A DNA stretch of 53,259 nucleotides from an uncultured Patescibacteria group bacterium (GCA_947259245.1 CAMYLP010000004.1:1-53259), one strand, 5' to 3'. Shown: positions 26,726 to 34,424, numbered from the stretch's first letter. Notes: generated from the sequence alone by a model not told the origin. Numbers and translations: made by a program.

Positions 26726-27430
26726 GTCGGTAGTAGGGACTATGGAACTGGTACGATAATGATATAGTTTTCTGCCACCAACAACGGCGCAAATGAGTGC
26801 GACTATCAATAATGTGATGAATCCATCTCGGTTCTCAATCTTCTGTACATCAAGGACGTGTGGGAGCAGGTATGTTATCACAAGCATTACCAAACTGACA
26901 CGCAACTTTACCCAAACCGAGGAACGAAACACTCTGAACGGTTCGCCTCCTTCGGCAACCTGTGCCACCTCGTAGTTTGCACGAAAGGGCGGAAACCATG
27001 TTGCCCACGGACGTCCCCGTACCTCCATCTCCAAATCGTGGGTAGTGCGAAGTACACGAGTTCGATAGAGCGACGCACCGTAAATATTCACTGCACCTGC
27101 AACACACCACCCTACGAATATGGTGCATATTGTTGCCAAAAACATACCAGTACCACCTGCTTGCGATAGTACTGCCAGGAGTGCGGCAAGTGAAGATCCG
27201 GGAAAGAAGTTTCCGATGATATAAAGACCTTCAATAACAATAGTGAGAAATGCTGCCACAAGGACGTGCCAACCCTCGGCTGATGCAAAGTAACCAACAA
27301 GTTCTTCGATACCAGGGATACTCTGGTTGTACAAAGCCATGAACCCATATGCCAAGAGTGCAAAAGCGCTAATGAGCCACACAATGCCACCATATAGCTC
27401 TCCCTTCTCGCGCGTCTTGTTGCCAGACAT
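26723..27430 (-). CDS. Multi-pass membrane protein, possibly DedA/VTT-like
   Basis: 235 residues, about five membrane helices. Segment FLTIVIEGLYIIGNFFPGSS followed by a Gly-rich helix resembles the E-x(n)-FPG core of DedA/SNARE-associated (VTT) proteins, which flip undecaprenyl phosphate or phospholipids; the match is by eye and partial. Start set at 27430 (MSGNKTREKGELYG), with the -10 TACACT 7 nt upstream; a longer form from 27451 would begin upstream of the transcription start. Confidence 0.65.
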   Translation of the reverse strand: MSGNKTREKGELYGGIVWLISAFALLAYGFMALYNQSIPGIEELVGYFASAEGWHVLVAAFLTIVIEGLYIIGNFFPGSSLAALLAVLSQAGGTGMFLATICTIFVGWCVAGAVNIYGASLYRTRVLRTTHDLEMEVRGRPWATWFPPFRANYEVAQVAEGGEPFRVFRSSVWVKLRVSLVMLVITYLLPHVLDVQKIENRDGFITLLIVALICAVVGGRKLYHYRTSSIVPTTD

Positions 27431-27485
27431 ACCGTCTAGTGTAGCAGACAAGGTGTATTGAAATCTATTCTTTGTCTACGTATCT

Positions 27486-27575
27486 CAGTTCCAACATCGT
27501 CCACGAGCCCGCGCTCCTTGCTCGACCGCACAGAAGAACCATACGCAGAAAGACCGTTCACATGAGCAGTCTTTC
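27486..27575 (+). repeat. Dispersed repeat element, copy E1
   Basis: Contains CAGTTCCAACATCGTCC and continues with ACGAGCCCGCG (27486-27513). Followed by the hairpin GAAAGAC/GTCTTTC (27548-27575), whose sequence (AGACCGTTC, TGAGC) is shared with copy E4. Lies between the divergent start of the reverse membrane-protein gene and the subtilase gene. Confidence 0.85.
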
Positions 27576-27630
27576 CGATTCTTTTGATAGATGCTATCGT
27601 ACAGTGATTAATGAACATATCTTTCCTTTT

Positions 27631-28926
27631 ATGCGATTCAAAATCACCCCCCTTGTTCTTGCATTAGTCTTTTTATCAGGTTCGGTCGCCTTTGCAGCAT
27701 CCGACAACAGTGCGACACCTGCACCAGACGTTGTCACGGGACACATCATTGTGCAGTTTGAAGACGACACAGCTCCATTCCGGATAGTCCCGGTCGCCCG
27801 TGGAAATGAAGTAGCCGCGGCGCAAAGGGTGGCAACGGGCAAGGGTGTCATCTATGCAGAGCCAGATTTCATAGTGAAAGCAGTGGGATCAAATGATGCC
27901 TTCTATGCTGATCAGTGGTCACTCCACAACACTGCACAGACCATTCACAATGGCGTTGCAGAGGTTTTGGGAGCTGGCACGTTGGACGCAGACATAGACT
28001 GGGAAGAAGCGTACACCTCCTTTGCTAGTGACACATTCTCAGAAGTGACCGTAGCCATTATCGACTCTGGTGTGGACACATCACATCCAGACTTGGACGA
28101 CAAAATGGTGTCCGGTTGGGACTATGTTTCGAATGATGCAATACCAGAGGACGTGTACGGTCACGGTACCCATGTGGCCGGCACCGCAGCAGCCGAAACA
28201 GGAAACAGTATTGGTGTTGGTGGCGTTGCGTTCCCAAGCACTGTGAATATCATGCCATTGCGCGTCCTGAATGACGACGGGTCCGGATACACCTCAAACA
28301 TCGCAAACGCTATTCGTGATGCGGTTGATAATGGTGCACAGGTAATAAACCTGAGTCTAGGAAGCTATCGCAAGTCCCGCACTATGCAGAATGCCGTCAA
28401 GTATGCGTGGCAAAAAGGTGCAGTATTAGTTGCTGCCGCAGGAAATGATGCGTCTGGTGCAAAGCTCTACCCAGCAAGCTATCCCGAGGTAATATCAGTA
28501 GCAGCGACTGACTGGTATGACGATCCTGCTTACTTCTCGAACTTCAATAGCGAAGTAGATGTTGCAGCACCTGGAGTCAACGTGCTGTCCACATTTCCGA
28601 CCCACCCATTCACCATCGAAGAGAAGTATGGACGCTCACAGAACTACGATGTGGCAAATGGCACCTCCATGGCCTCTCCACATGTAGCAGGTCTTGCCGC
28701 ATTACTTTTTGCTCAAAATGCTTCACGTGACAATGTGGTGGTACGAGGACTGATTGAAACAAGTACCGACGATCTCGGTGATATAGGACACGATGTGCAC
28801 TATGGCTGGGGCAGAATAAATGTAGCGAATGCTCTTGAAGCGACCTTTACGCCCCCTGTTGACGATGACGGCGATAATAATGGTCCAAGTTGTCCTCCCG
28901 CAAAGGCAGCAAAAGGGAAGTGCTAG
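27631..28926 (+). CDS. Secreted subtilisin-like serine protease (S8)
   Basis: 431 residues. Signal peptide in residues 1-24 (FKITPLVLALVFLSGSVAFA), a short I9-like propeptide region (HIIVQFEDD ... GVIYAEPDF, about 35-85), then the peptidase domain with the Asp in AIIDSGVDTSHPDL, His in GHGTHVAGT and Ser in GTSMASPHVAGLAA. Oxyanion Asn in AAAGNDAS. The C-terminal 20 residues are an Asp-rich turn and a Lys/Cys tail. It should be exported and self-activated, and may serve nutrient acquisition or attack on a host or competitor. The reading frame is open to 27472, but 27631 starts a clean signal peptide. Confidence 0.92.
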   Translation: MRFKITPLVLALVFLSGSVAFAASDNSATPAPDVVTGHIIVQFEDDTAPFRIVPVARGNEVAAAQRVATGKGVIYAEPDFIVKAVGSNDAFYADQWSLHNTAQTIHNGVAEVLGAGTLDADIDWEEAYTSFASDTFSEVTVAIIDSGVDTSHPDLDDKMVSGWDYVSNDAIPEDVYGHGTHVAGTAAAETGNSIGVGGVAFPSTVNIMPLRVLNDDGSGYTSNIANAIRDAVDNGAQVINLSLGSYRKSRTMQNAVKYAWQKGAVLVAAAGNDASGAKLYPASYPEVISVAATDWYDDPAYFSNFNSEVDVAAPGVNVLSTFPTHPFTIEEKYGRSQNYDVANGTSMASPHVAGLAALLFAQNASRDNVVVRGLIETSTDDLGDIGHDVHYGWGRINVANALEATFTPPVDDDGDNNGPSCPPAKAAKGKC

Positions 28927-28978
28927 CAACCATTTCGAAATCCGCGGCTCAACCACGTAAACTGGTATAGTTTTATGT

Positions 28979-29527
28979 ATGAAGATAGTACTTATTGATA
29001 ATGGCACCACGCTTCTGGAAAAGCTCCGCGATCTTATCCCAGGAGATGAGGTTGTGTTGTCACAAAGTTGTGAAGGAATTGTAGCAAACGACTATGATGT
29101 CCTCGTTCTTTCCGGCTCTAGCCGCGGTCCTTTGTAGGGAAACGAAGAGACATATCGCAAGGAAATACAACTTGTCCGAGTCAGCACAAAACCGACCATA
29201 GGTATTTGTTTTGGATGCGAGCTTGTGGCACACGTGTATGGTATGGAATTGATTGAAATGGAAACACGGGAGCATGGTCTTTGTACATATAACGTGGTCA
29301 AAGACTCGCCATTGTTTGGTGCACGTGACACTTTTCAGTCTTACGAAAACCACAAGTGGAGGATACGGGAGGTCCAAGATCCGTTTGAAACGCTCGCCGA
29401 ATCAGAGCACGCACCTGCGGTCATTCGGCACAAGGAGATGCCCACGTATGGATTACAGTTTCACCCTGAACACCTGACCGAGCTCTCCTTTGGTGATGAG
29501 CTTTTTCTAAAACTGATAAAGGGCTAA
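28979..29527 (+). pseudogene. Class I glutamine amidotransferase-like gene with in-frame TAG
   Basis: Reading from the ATG at 28979 gives MKIVLIDNGTTLLEKL and, after codon 53 (TAG at 29135-29137), the same frame continues to 29527. Catalytic features lie downstream of the stop: nucleophile Cys in GICFGCEL, and His/Glu in LQFHPEHLTE. It resembles stand-alone GATase proteins related to the GMP synthase glutaminase domain. One base change separates it from an intact 182-residue gene. TAG ends many other genes here, so nonsense inactivation is more likely than recoding. Promoter TGGTATAGT ends 7 nt before the ATG. Confidence 0.82.
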
Positions 29528-29551
29528 ATGCGTGCCGTGTTGCTCGTATCC

Positions 29552-29616
29552 CAATTCCAACATCGTCCACGAGCCCGCGTAAATGGGACAAAACGAGGTA
29601 GCCACCCCGTTTTGTC
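29552..29616 (+). repeat. Dispersed repeat element, copy E2
   Basis: CAATTCCAACATCGTCC plus ACGAGCCCGCG (29552-29579), then the hairpin GACAAAACG/CGTTTTGTC (29587-29616). It begins 24 bp after the amidotransferase gene and ends 81 bp before the RelBE-like pair. The hairpin probably also terminates transcription. Confidence 0.85.
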
Positions 29617-29662
29617 GTACCTAGAGTCACGTAAGCAGTTCAGGTGATGAGCAAACACCCGC

Positions 29663-29697
29663 TTGACAGTGGTATACTATTGTATATACTTTGGTAT
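29663..29697 (+). promoter_or_regulatory. Promoter and operator of the RelBE-like pair
   Basis: TTGACA, a 16-bp spacer and TATACT form a near-consensus promoter; an earlier TGGTATACT lies inside the spacer. The inverted repeat TATAC-TATT-GTATA overlaps both, as expected of an operator for autorepression by the antitoxin/toxin complex. This is the best -35/-10 promoter in the window. Confidence 0.65.
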
Positions 29698-29976
29698 ATG
29701 AATACACACACGATTCTCAACGTAAAAACTGATAAAAAGCTCAAGGCGGAGGCGCGAAAAGTGGCCGACGAGATCGGTGTACCACTCTCTACCGTTGTGA
29801 ACGCCTTTCTCAAGCAGTTTGTTCGTGATAAGGAACTAACATTGTCTGCGAGTGAGTATCGACCAACACCGTATCTTGCAGCACTCATAGAAGATGCGAG
29901 AGCGGAATACGAGGCAGACGATGCGATTGGACCAATGAGTGGCAAAGAACTCATTACCCACCTTAAGTCGCTCTAG
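29698..29976 (+). CDS. RelB/DinJ family antitoxin
   Basis: 92 residues. Ribbon-helix-helix N-terminus (TILNVKTDKKLKAEARKVADEIGVPLSTVVNAFLKQF) characteristic of RelB/DinJ, then a C-terminal tail that would wrap the toxin (ARAEYEADDAIGPMSGKELI). It neutralises the product of the next gene and represses the operon. Start at 29698 fits the promoter; 3 bp separate it from the toxin. Confidence 0.9.
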   Translation: MNTHTILNVKTDKKLKAEARKVADEIGVPLSTVVNAFLKQFVRDKELTLSASEYRPTPYLAALIEDARAEYEADDAIGPMSGKELITHLKSL

Positions 29977-29979
29977 GGT

Positions 29980-30240
29980 ATGGAGTACATACTCTCAAAG
30001 CAGTTCGAAAAACAGTTTGCGAAGTTACCAAAGAGAGTAAAGGTCAAAGCAATTAAGGCATTTGAAGTGTTTGTCCAGAATCCCGGGGATATGACCTTGC
30101 GAGCACACACCTTGGCAGGTAGATGGCGTGGACACTGGAGCATCGATGTAACGGGGGACTATCGAGCTGTGTACGTACAGGTGGATGAACAGATAGTACG
30201 GTTTATAGCAATAGGTACGCACAGTGAATTGTACGGGTAG
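29980..30240 (+). CDS. RelE/YafQ family mRNA-cleaving toxin
   Basis: 86 residues. N-terminal MEYILSKQFEKQFAKLPKRVK, core LAGRWRGHWSIDVTGDYRAVY and C-terminal IAIGTHSELYG, matching the YafQ/RelE fold with the basic residues, His and Tyr used for ribosome-dependent mRNA cleavage. Paired with the antitoxin immediately upstream. Located in the cassette-like region bounded by elements E2 and E3. Confidence 0.9.
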   Translation: MEYILSKQFEKQFAKLPKRVKVKAIKAFEVFVQNPGDMTLRAHTLAGRWRGHWSIDVTGDYRAVYVQVDEQIVRFIAIGTHSELYG

Positions 30241-30271
30241 AAGGTATTCGCTACATCACTGACCACGTAAG

Positions 30272-30363
30272 CCGGTTCCAATACCGTCCCATAGCCCGCG
30301 CATATGAAAACACCCATACAACGTATGGGTGTTTTCAGTCGGGCAACGGGACGTTTGAACTGG
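30272..30363 (+). repeat. Dispersed repeat element, copy E3, a large nested inverted repeat
   Basis: The left arm (GGTTCCAATACCGTCCC, then AGCCCG) pairs imperfectly with the right arm (CGGGCAACGGGACG, then TTTGAACTGG): GCCCG/CGGGC, CGTCCC/GGGACG and GTTC..AA/TT..GAAC with unpaired bases between. Inside is a perfect 13-bp hairpin, AAAACACCCATAC (30307-30319) with 30323-30335. The right end runs straight into the TGGTATGAT promoter of the next gene. Confidence 0.82.
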
Positions 30364-30376
30364 TATGATGTGTTGT

Positions 30377-30967
30377 ATGAAAAAGCTACTACTGATAGGT
30401 CCTTGGCTTGCCGATTTTGGTCACGGGATTCTCATTACAGTTCTCCTCCTACATTTGTTTGGTATGGAACCGAGCGCTTTGTACTTCGTCCTCGGATTGG
30501 TGTTTTCCGTGATGCCAGATCTTGACGGTCTAAAGGAGTTGGTTCGCTTTGGTAGCGTTGACGCTGGTGAGCATGGTGATCATCGTGACGGACTACACTA
30601 TCCTCTTGTGTGGGTTGTTGTAGGTATGGGGATTATTTTTTTCAACCTGTTTGTTGGCACGCTATTCATACTATGCGTTCTTGCACACTTCCTGAATGAC
30701 AGTTGGGGTACAGGGTGGGGTGTTGAATGGTTGTGGCCACTCAGCAACCGCAGCTATAAATTCTTTTCTCGTAACGACGTTGATGCGGACGTAACGTTAC
30801 AATCATTGGTTACGTCGTGGGATCCACAGAGCAAGAATGAGACTGCCCAACGACTTGGCAACCGTGATTGGCTCAATTACCACTACGGTCGTCTGAGTAT
30901 TATCTCCAGTATCGAATACGGTACATTCGTAGTTTCGCTTGTCGTCCTGTTCATATACCTAGGCTAG
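30377..30967 (+). CDS. DUF457/YdjM-like membrane-bound metal-dependent hydrolase
   Basis: 196 residues, four to five membrane helices. The two metal-ligand motifs of this family are recognisable: VMPDLDGLKE and DHRDGLHYPLVW; later HFLNDSWGTGWGVEWLWPLS, which matches the family's HxxxDxxTxxGxxxLxP pattern in part. Activity is unknown for most members. Start at 30377 fits the -10 element (TATGAT 30364-30369) 7 nt upstream. Bounded by repeat elements E3 and E4. Confidence 0.75.
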   Translation: MKKLLLIGPWLADFGHGILITVLLLHLFGMEPSALYFVLGLVFSVMPDLDGLKELVRFGSVDAGEHGDHRDGLHYPLVWVVVGMGIIFFNLFVGTLFILCVLAHFLNDSWGTGWGVEWLWPLSNRSYKFFSRNDVDADVTLQSLVTSWDPQSKNETAQRLGNRDWLNYHYGRLSIISSIEYGTFVVSLVVLFIYLG

Positions 30968-31010
30968 TTGTTTACAACCACTTCAAAATCCACGGCCAAC
31001 CTCCGTACCC

Positions 31011-31096
31011 CAGTTCCAACATCGTCCACGAGCCCGCGCATATGAAGATTTCCTAGAAAGACCGTTCGTGTGAGCGGTCTTTCTGGTTCATACCAG
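31011..31096 (+). repeat. Dispersed repeat element, copy E4
   Basis: CAGTTCCAACATCGTCC plus ACGAGCCCGCG (31011-31038), hairpin AGAAAGACCG/CGGTCTTTCT (31055-31084), then a small hairpin CTGGT/ACCAG to 31096. A right-hand partner (GGTTTGAACTG, 31115 onward) is the partial complement of the left end. The hairpin is shared with copy E1. A promoter of the TGGTATACT type follows (31127-31132). Confidence 0.85.
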
Positions 31097-31139
31097 AGTG
31101 CTCGCAGGGTGGTAGGTTTGAACTGGTATACTGCAGCCA

Positions 31140-31217
31140 ATGTCACTGGAAGAACTCGGCTGGAAACAATACGTGCAGACGGTAGACCTTGGGGCAAGTA
31201 TCGATACCGAGCAGGTC
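31140..31217 (+). pseudogene. 5' remnant of an rsgA-like gene
   Basis: Encodes MSLEELGWKQYVQTVD and continues to TEQV, aligning with the first 26 residues of the intact rsgA at 31881 (MTLEELGWNEYKQSLD ... VEQV). The promoter (TGGTATACTGCAGCCA) is also similar. Similarity stops at 31217, exactly at the stop codon of the reverse gene. The copies differ at many synonymous sites, so this is an old duplicate or a displaced native allele rather than a fresh copy. Confidence 0.75.
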
Positions 31218-31528
31218 TACCCCTTCAGCTTCTCGAGTATTTTGGTAGCGTCGTCTACACCAATGCTGTCCACTTTGTCACCAAGTGTACTCTTCAGCAC
31301 TGCACCAAAGTTCTTCACCTCACCGTCGTCTGAGCTGAGCAAGCTTTTTATCACGTGTGTGATGGCGGCGACCGGTCCATCTTTCTGCAAGATGCTAAAC
31401 GCTTCGGTCACTATTTCTGTGGGTATGGCAGGTATGTTGAGCTTTCCCACCAGGTCGCCCATGTCCGGGAGGTCAACGCCGAACTTTTCGGCAGCTTTCG
31501 CTGCATCACCAAGGTTTCCTAGATCCAT
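31217..31528 (-). CDS. Hypothetical helical protein beside the rsgA remnant
   Basis: 103 residues from the ATG at 31528. Predicted mostly helical and acidic, with repeated hydrophobic heptad-like spacing (AKAAEKFGVDLPDMGDLVGKL, then HVIKSLLSSDDGEVKNF); no signal or membrane segment, no family recognised. Its stop codon TAG coincides with the breakpoint of the rsgA remnant. A longer start at 31579 is possible but less natural. Codon use is like that of its neighbours. Confidence 0.6.
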   Translation of the reverse strand: MDLGNLGDAAKAAEKFGVDLPDMGDLVGKLNIPAIPTEIVTEAFSILQKDGPVAAITHVIKSLLSSDDGEVKNFGAVLKSTLGDKVDSIGVDDATKILEKLKG

Positions 31529-31579
31529 AATGTATGTGTGGTTAGTATTGTGGCAGTATATCACGATACGTAGCTCCAA

Positions 31580-31860
31580 GGTTTAAGGCTACGTCTGGCT
31601 CAGCAACCAAGTAGCTACCCCCTACTTCCCGTAGTACTGTGTATGTATCGAGTTCAACAACAGCTAATTCTACATGATGCTGTCACACAAAAAGCGCGGT
31701 ACCCCCGCGCGTTTGTTCGTAGCATCATGCAGTTGTCGTTTGGGAGGTAGAAATGAAATGGTGGTGAGATCGTGCTGAGGAGGTGCTGTAGGCGTTGTCA
31801 CGTATTGCATTCGGGACATCGTTCTCCTTGCGTATGTTCTCTCAGTCAGCAACGCTGTAG
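31580..31860. other. Gene-free stretch with a nested hairpin
   Basis: No supported gene; a 60-codon reverse frame runs through the hairpin and lacks a start signal. The outer arms CATGATGCT/AGCATCATG (near 31673 and 31729) flank a GC-rich inner stem GCGCGG/CCGCGC with A- and T-rich shoulders (31685-31712), which could terminate the reverse transcript or be a small palindromic element. Confidence 0.6.
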
Positions 31861-31867
31861 AAACTGG

Positions 31868-31873
31868 TATACT
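31868..31873 (+). promoter_or_regulatory. Extended -10 element of rsgA
   Basis: TGGTATACT ends 7 nt before the rsgA ATG, so the message should start at or next to the start codon. Confidence 0.6.
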
Positions 31874-31880
31874 ACTGCCA

Positions 31881-32957
31881 ATGACACTTGAAGAGCTTGG
31901 ATGGAACGAGTATAAGCAGTCTCTGGACGATTACAATAGTGTCGCTGTAGAGCAGGTCGGTCGTGTTATTGCTGAGCATAAAACAAACTACACGCTGATA
32001 ACGTCCGCAGGCGAATGCACGGGGGTGTTGCGCGGGAAAACACATTTAATGCTAGACGATACTACCAAACCAAGGGTTGGTGACTGGGTGGTATGTGCAG
32101 ACAGTGAATCAAAAGGGGTGACGGCCATTGAGTCTATCTTGCCCAGGTTTTCAACATTACGCAGGCATGCGGCAGGTGTCGGCCAGGGTACACAAGTGTT
32201 GGTAACAAACATTGATTTTGTATTTATCGTTCAGGGTCTCGACCAAAACTTCAATATCAATCGGCTTGAACGGTACTTGGTGATGGTAGAGAACAGCGGC
32301 GCAGCTCCAATAGTAGTGCTCAATAAAGCTGACTTGGTAGAGGATGCAGACTCACGTAGGGCGCAGGTGCTAGTAATAGCACCGCATGTTCCTGTGGTGG
32401 TACTATCTTCACTGTCACGCGAGGGGGTGCACGACGTTGAGCCGTATTTGAAACCCGGAACTACGTCTGTGTTTGTCGGGTCATCGGGCGTTGGCAAGTC
32501 GACCTTACTCAACACACTGCTTGGCGACAAGGTGCAGGAAACACAGGGATTGCGAGATGATGATCAAGGTAAGCACACAACCACACGACGTGAACTCTTT
32601 GTACTAGACAACGGGGCAATTGTTATCGACACGCCTGGTATGCGTGAATTGTCGGTCGAGGGGCTGGACACTCTCGCAGACACATTTTCGGACATCGAAG
32701 ACCTCACGCAGGAATGCACGTTTCGAGACTGTGATCATGAAAGGTCAGAAGGCTGTGCTTTGCAGCAAGCTATTGCAGCAGGCCAGCTCGATGCCAAGAG
32801 AGTAGCAAACTATATGAAACTGCAGAAAGAGATTGCGTACGAGGAGAGTCAGGTAACTGAAGAAAGTAAACGAAAGCGCAAAGAGCAGGTGAACAAGTTA
32901 CATAAAAGGTACAGAAAAATTACACGAGCGAAGTACAAAGACCGCGGCTTCAAGTGA
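31881..32957 (+). CDS. rsgA: Ribosome small subunit biogenesis GTPase RsgA
   Basis: 358 residues. N-terminal OB fold (about 20-95), then the circularly permuted GTPase with motif order G4 (VLNKADL), G1 (GSSGVGKSTLLN), G2/G3 (HTTTRR, DTPGMREL). C-terminal zinc site in CTFRDCDHERSEGC. It helps mature the 30S subunit and tests the decoding centre. The Lys/Arg-rich tail (KRKRKEQVNKLHKRYRK) probably binds rRNA. Monocistronic with its own promoter. Confidence 0.95.
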   Translation: MTLEELGWNEYKQSLDDYNSVAVEQVGRVIAEHKTNYTLITSAGECTGVLRGKTHLMLDDTTKPRVGDWVVCADSESKGVTAIESILPRFSTLRRHAAGVGQGTQVLVTNIDFVFIVQGLDQNFNINRLERYLVMVENSGAAPIVVLNKADLVEDADSRRAQVLVIAPHVPVVVLSSLSREGVHDVEPYLKPGTTSVFVGSSGVGKSTLLNTLLGDKVQETQGLRDDDQGKHTTTRRELFVLDNGAIVIDTPGMRELSVEGLDTLADTFSDIEDLTQECTFRDCDHERSEGCALQQAIAAGQLDAKRVANYMKLQKEIAYEESQVTEESKRKRKEQVNKLHKRYRKITRAKYKDRGFK

Positions 32958-33224
32958 TGTTCTGCGTGTAGTTCAGTGCATACGAGTAACCATCGAAAAT
33001 CCCACACTGGCATACTTCCAGCGCGACATCTTCAAGATGCTGTTCCGGCGGCTGTAAGGTGCGTACGCAGGCACGACCACCATGTAGCTATGATAAAGCA
33101 CTGCACATGAGTAACAGACCTCCGGTCAGGACAGGCCACAACCGAGCTCAGTTACTACTGCATGAGTCATTTGGCGCAGTGCGGGATTTGAATAATGTAG
33201 CGACCCGAACTATACTAGCAGGAC

Positions 33225-33995
33225 ATGCGACTGTCTTCTCCAACGGTACTACTTATCATCATTGTGCTTCTGATCATCGGGGGAGCTATCTTTTTCGCTC
33301 ATACACGATCTGACACCACTGGATCACTTTTTAAGGGGGAACCAGAGCCTCAGTATGAGCCAAATATTATACCGGAAGCATTTCGTCCCGTTGTTCAGAA
33401 CCGCTTCCTGTCACTGCGCGAAGGTGAACAACTGCTCTATACGGGGCCGGTGCGGCGAGAGCTTACCCTCACCGGTGAGACACAGCAGATCATGGGTGTA
33501 GACACGGTTGTGCTCGATGAAAAAGTGTATGCAGCGGACATACTGAAGCAAGATTCGAAACACTTTCTCGCGCAAGATAGTGAAAAAAATGTATGGTGTT
33601 TCGGGCAGACTATTTCTACGACAGTAGGTACGACCACCAGCACACACGGCTCGTGGATGGCCGGGGTGGATGGCGCGAAACCTGGGATATGGATGAAGGA
33701 TACACCACAGGTGGGTGAGAGCTTTCCTGAGGAGTATTACGAAAATGGCGCGATGGACATGGCAGAGATTCTCTCAACAAGTGACACCGTCGATACGCCA
33801 CTTGGAACATACTTCGGATGCATCAAGGTTCGCAGATGGAGTCCTCTGGATACGAACATGAACACGATCCGTTACTATTGCCCACAGATAGCCAAGATGG
33901 TACTCGAGGAAGGTGGAGGAGGGAAGACAGTTCTTACAGAGGTGCGTGCACCCACAGCGGAAACGGACAGTGAAGAGTCTGACGCAGCTGAATAA
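33225..33995 (+). CDS. Membrane-anchored extracytoplasmic protein of unknown function
   Basis: 256 residues. One N-terminal membrane anchor (TVLLIIIVLLIIGGAIFFA), then a periplasmic/surface domain. The central segment (NVWCFGQTIS, HGSWMAGVDGAKPGIWMKD, GESFPEEYYENGAMDMAEIL) resembles a domain I know only as hypothetical proteins in several phyla, often lipoproteins, with W/Y-x-FGE and GVDGAxPG motifs. A basic C-terminal part is followed by an acidic tail. TATACT at 33211-33216 ends 8 nt before the ATG. The 267 bp upstream (32958-33224) show no other gene. Confidence 0.8.
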   Translation: MRLSSPTVLLIIIVLLIIGGAIFFAHTRSDTTGSLFKGEPEPQYEPNIIPEAFRPVVQNRFLSLREGEQLLYTGPVRRELTLTGETQQIMGVDTVVLDEKVYAADILKQDSKHFLAQDSEKNVWCFGQTISTTVGTTTSTHGSWMAGVDGAKPGIWMKDTPQVGESFPEEYYENGAMDMAEILSTSDTVDTPLGTYFGCIKVRRWSPLDTNMNTIRYYCPQIAKMVLEEGGGGKTVLTEVRAPTAETDSEESDAAE

Positions 33996-34126
33996 CACGC
34001 CGTCCGGTCAGCTAGACAGAATAACCGTGCCCCACCGTTTGACGAATCTAGCAAAGCCAGGTGTCTCTTTACCGTCGCTCGTGTGAGCGTATACTGGTGA
34101 GTACTTATTGGTAACTCATACACACT

Positions 34127-34375
34127 ATGGGAATTTTTGACTCAGTATCCGACAAAGCAAAGGATGCAGCCGACGCTGCAAAAGATGTGACGGGCGATGT
34201 CGTGGACAAGGCAAAGGACGTTGCGGGTGACGCCACGGACGTTGCGGGAGCTGCGCTTGATAAAGCAGGTGATGCCGTTGATACAGCGCGCGATGCAGTA
34301 GGTGATGCCCTGCGCAAAGCCGGTGATGTCGTCGATACGGACGACGACAACGAGGAGGAAGCCAAAGAGGTATAG
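34127..34375 (+). CDS. LEA/apolipoprotein-like amphipathic repeat protein
   Basis: 82 residues, made of 11-residue-like repeats such as DKAKDVAGDATDVAGAALDKA, dominated by Ala, Asp, Lys, Gly and Val. This is the pattern of group 3 LEA proteins and of YtxH/CsbD-like stress proteins: a long amphipathic helix that binds membranes or protects on drying. The tail is acidic (DTDDDNEEEAKEV). TATACT lies about 31 bp before the ATG and a terminator follows at once. Confidence 0.75.
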   Translation: MGIFDSVSDKAKDAADAAKDVTGDVVDKAKDVAGDATDVAGAALDKAGDAVDTARDAVGDALRKAGDVVDTDDDNEEEAKEV

Positions 34376-34397
34376 TGCACAGACTCTGTCAACGAGA

Positions 34398-34424
34398 AAC
34401 AGCCCGCATAGCGGGTTGTTTTCG
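34398..34424 (+). terminator. Terminator after the LEA-like gene
   Basis: AACAGCCCGC-ATA-GCGGGTTGTT stem (one G-U pair) followed by TTC; 23 bp after the stop. Confidence 0.75.

Noticed and set aside
29135-29137. TAG as a sense codon (alternative genetic code)
   Set aside because: TAG terminates many intact genes here (for example ligA and pilB2), so genome-wide recoding is excluded.
27486-31096. Naming the array a true integron
   Set aside because: No integrase gene, no attI and no exact attC core motifs; only the general layout is similar, so it is reported as cassette-like.
31670-31852. Reverse 60-codon frame between the 103-residue gene and rsgA
   Set aside because: Passes through a strong hairpin, has no ribosome site or promoter and no protein-like composition.
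33059-33313. Forward 84-codon frame upstream of the 33225 gene
   Set aside because: Overlaps the promoter and start of a gene with a convincing membrane anchor; no start signal.
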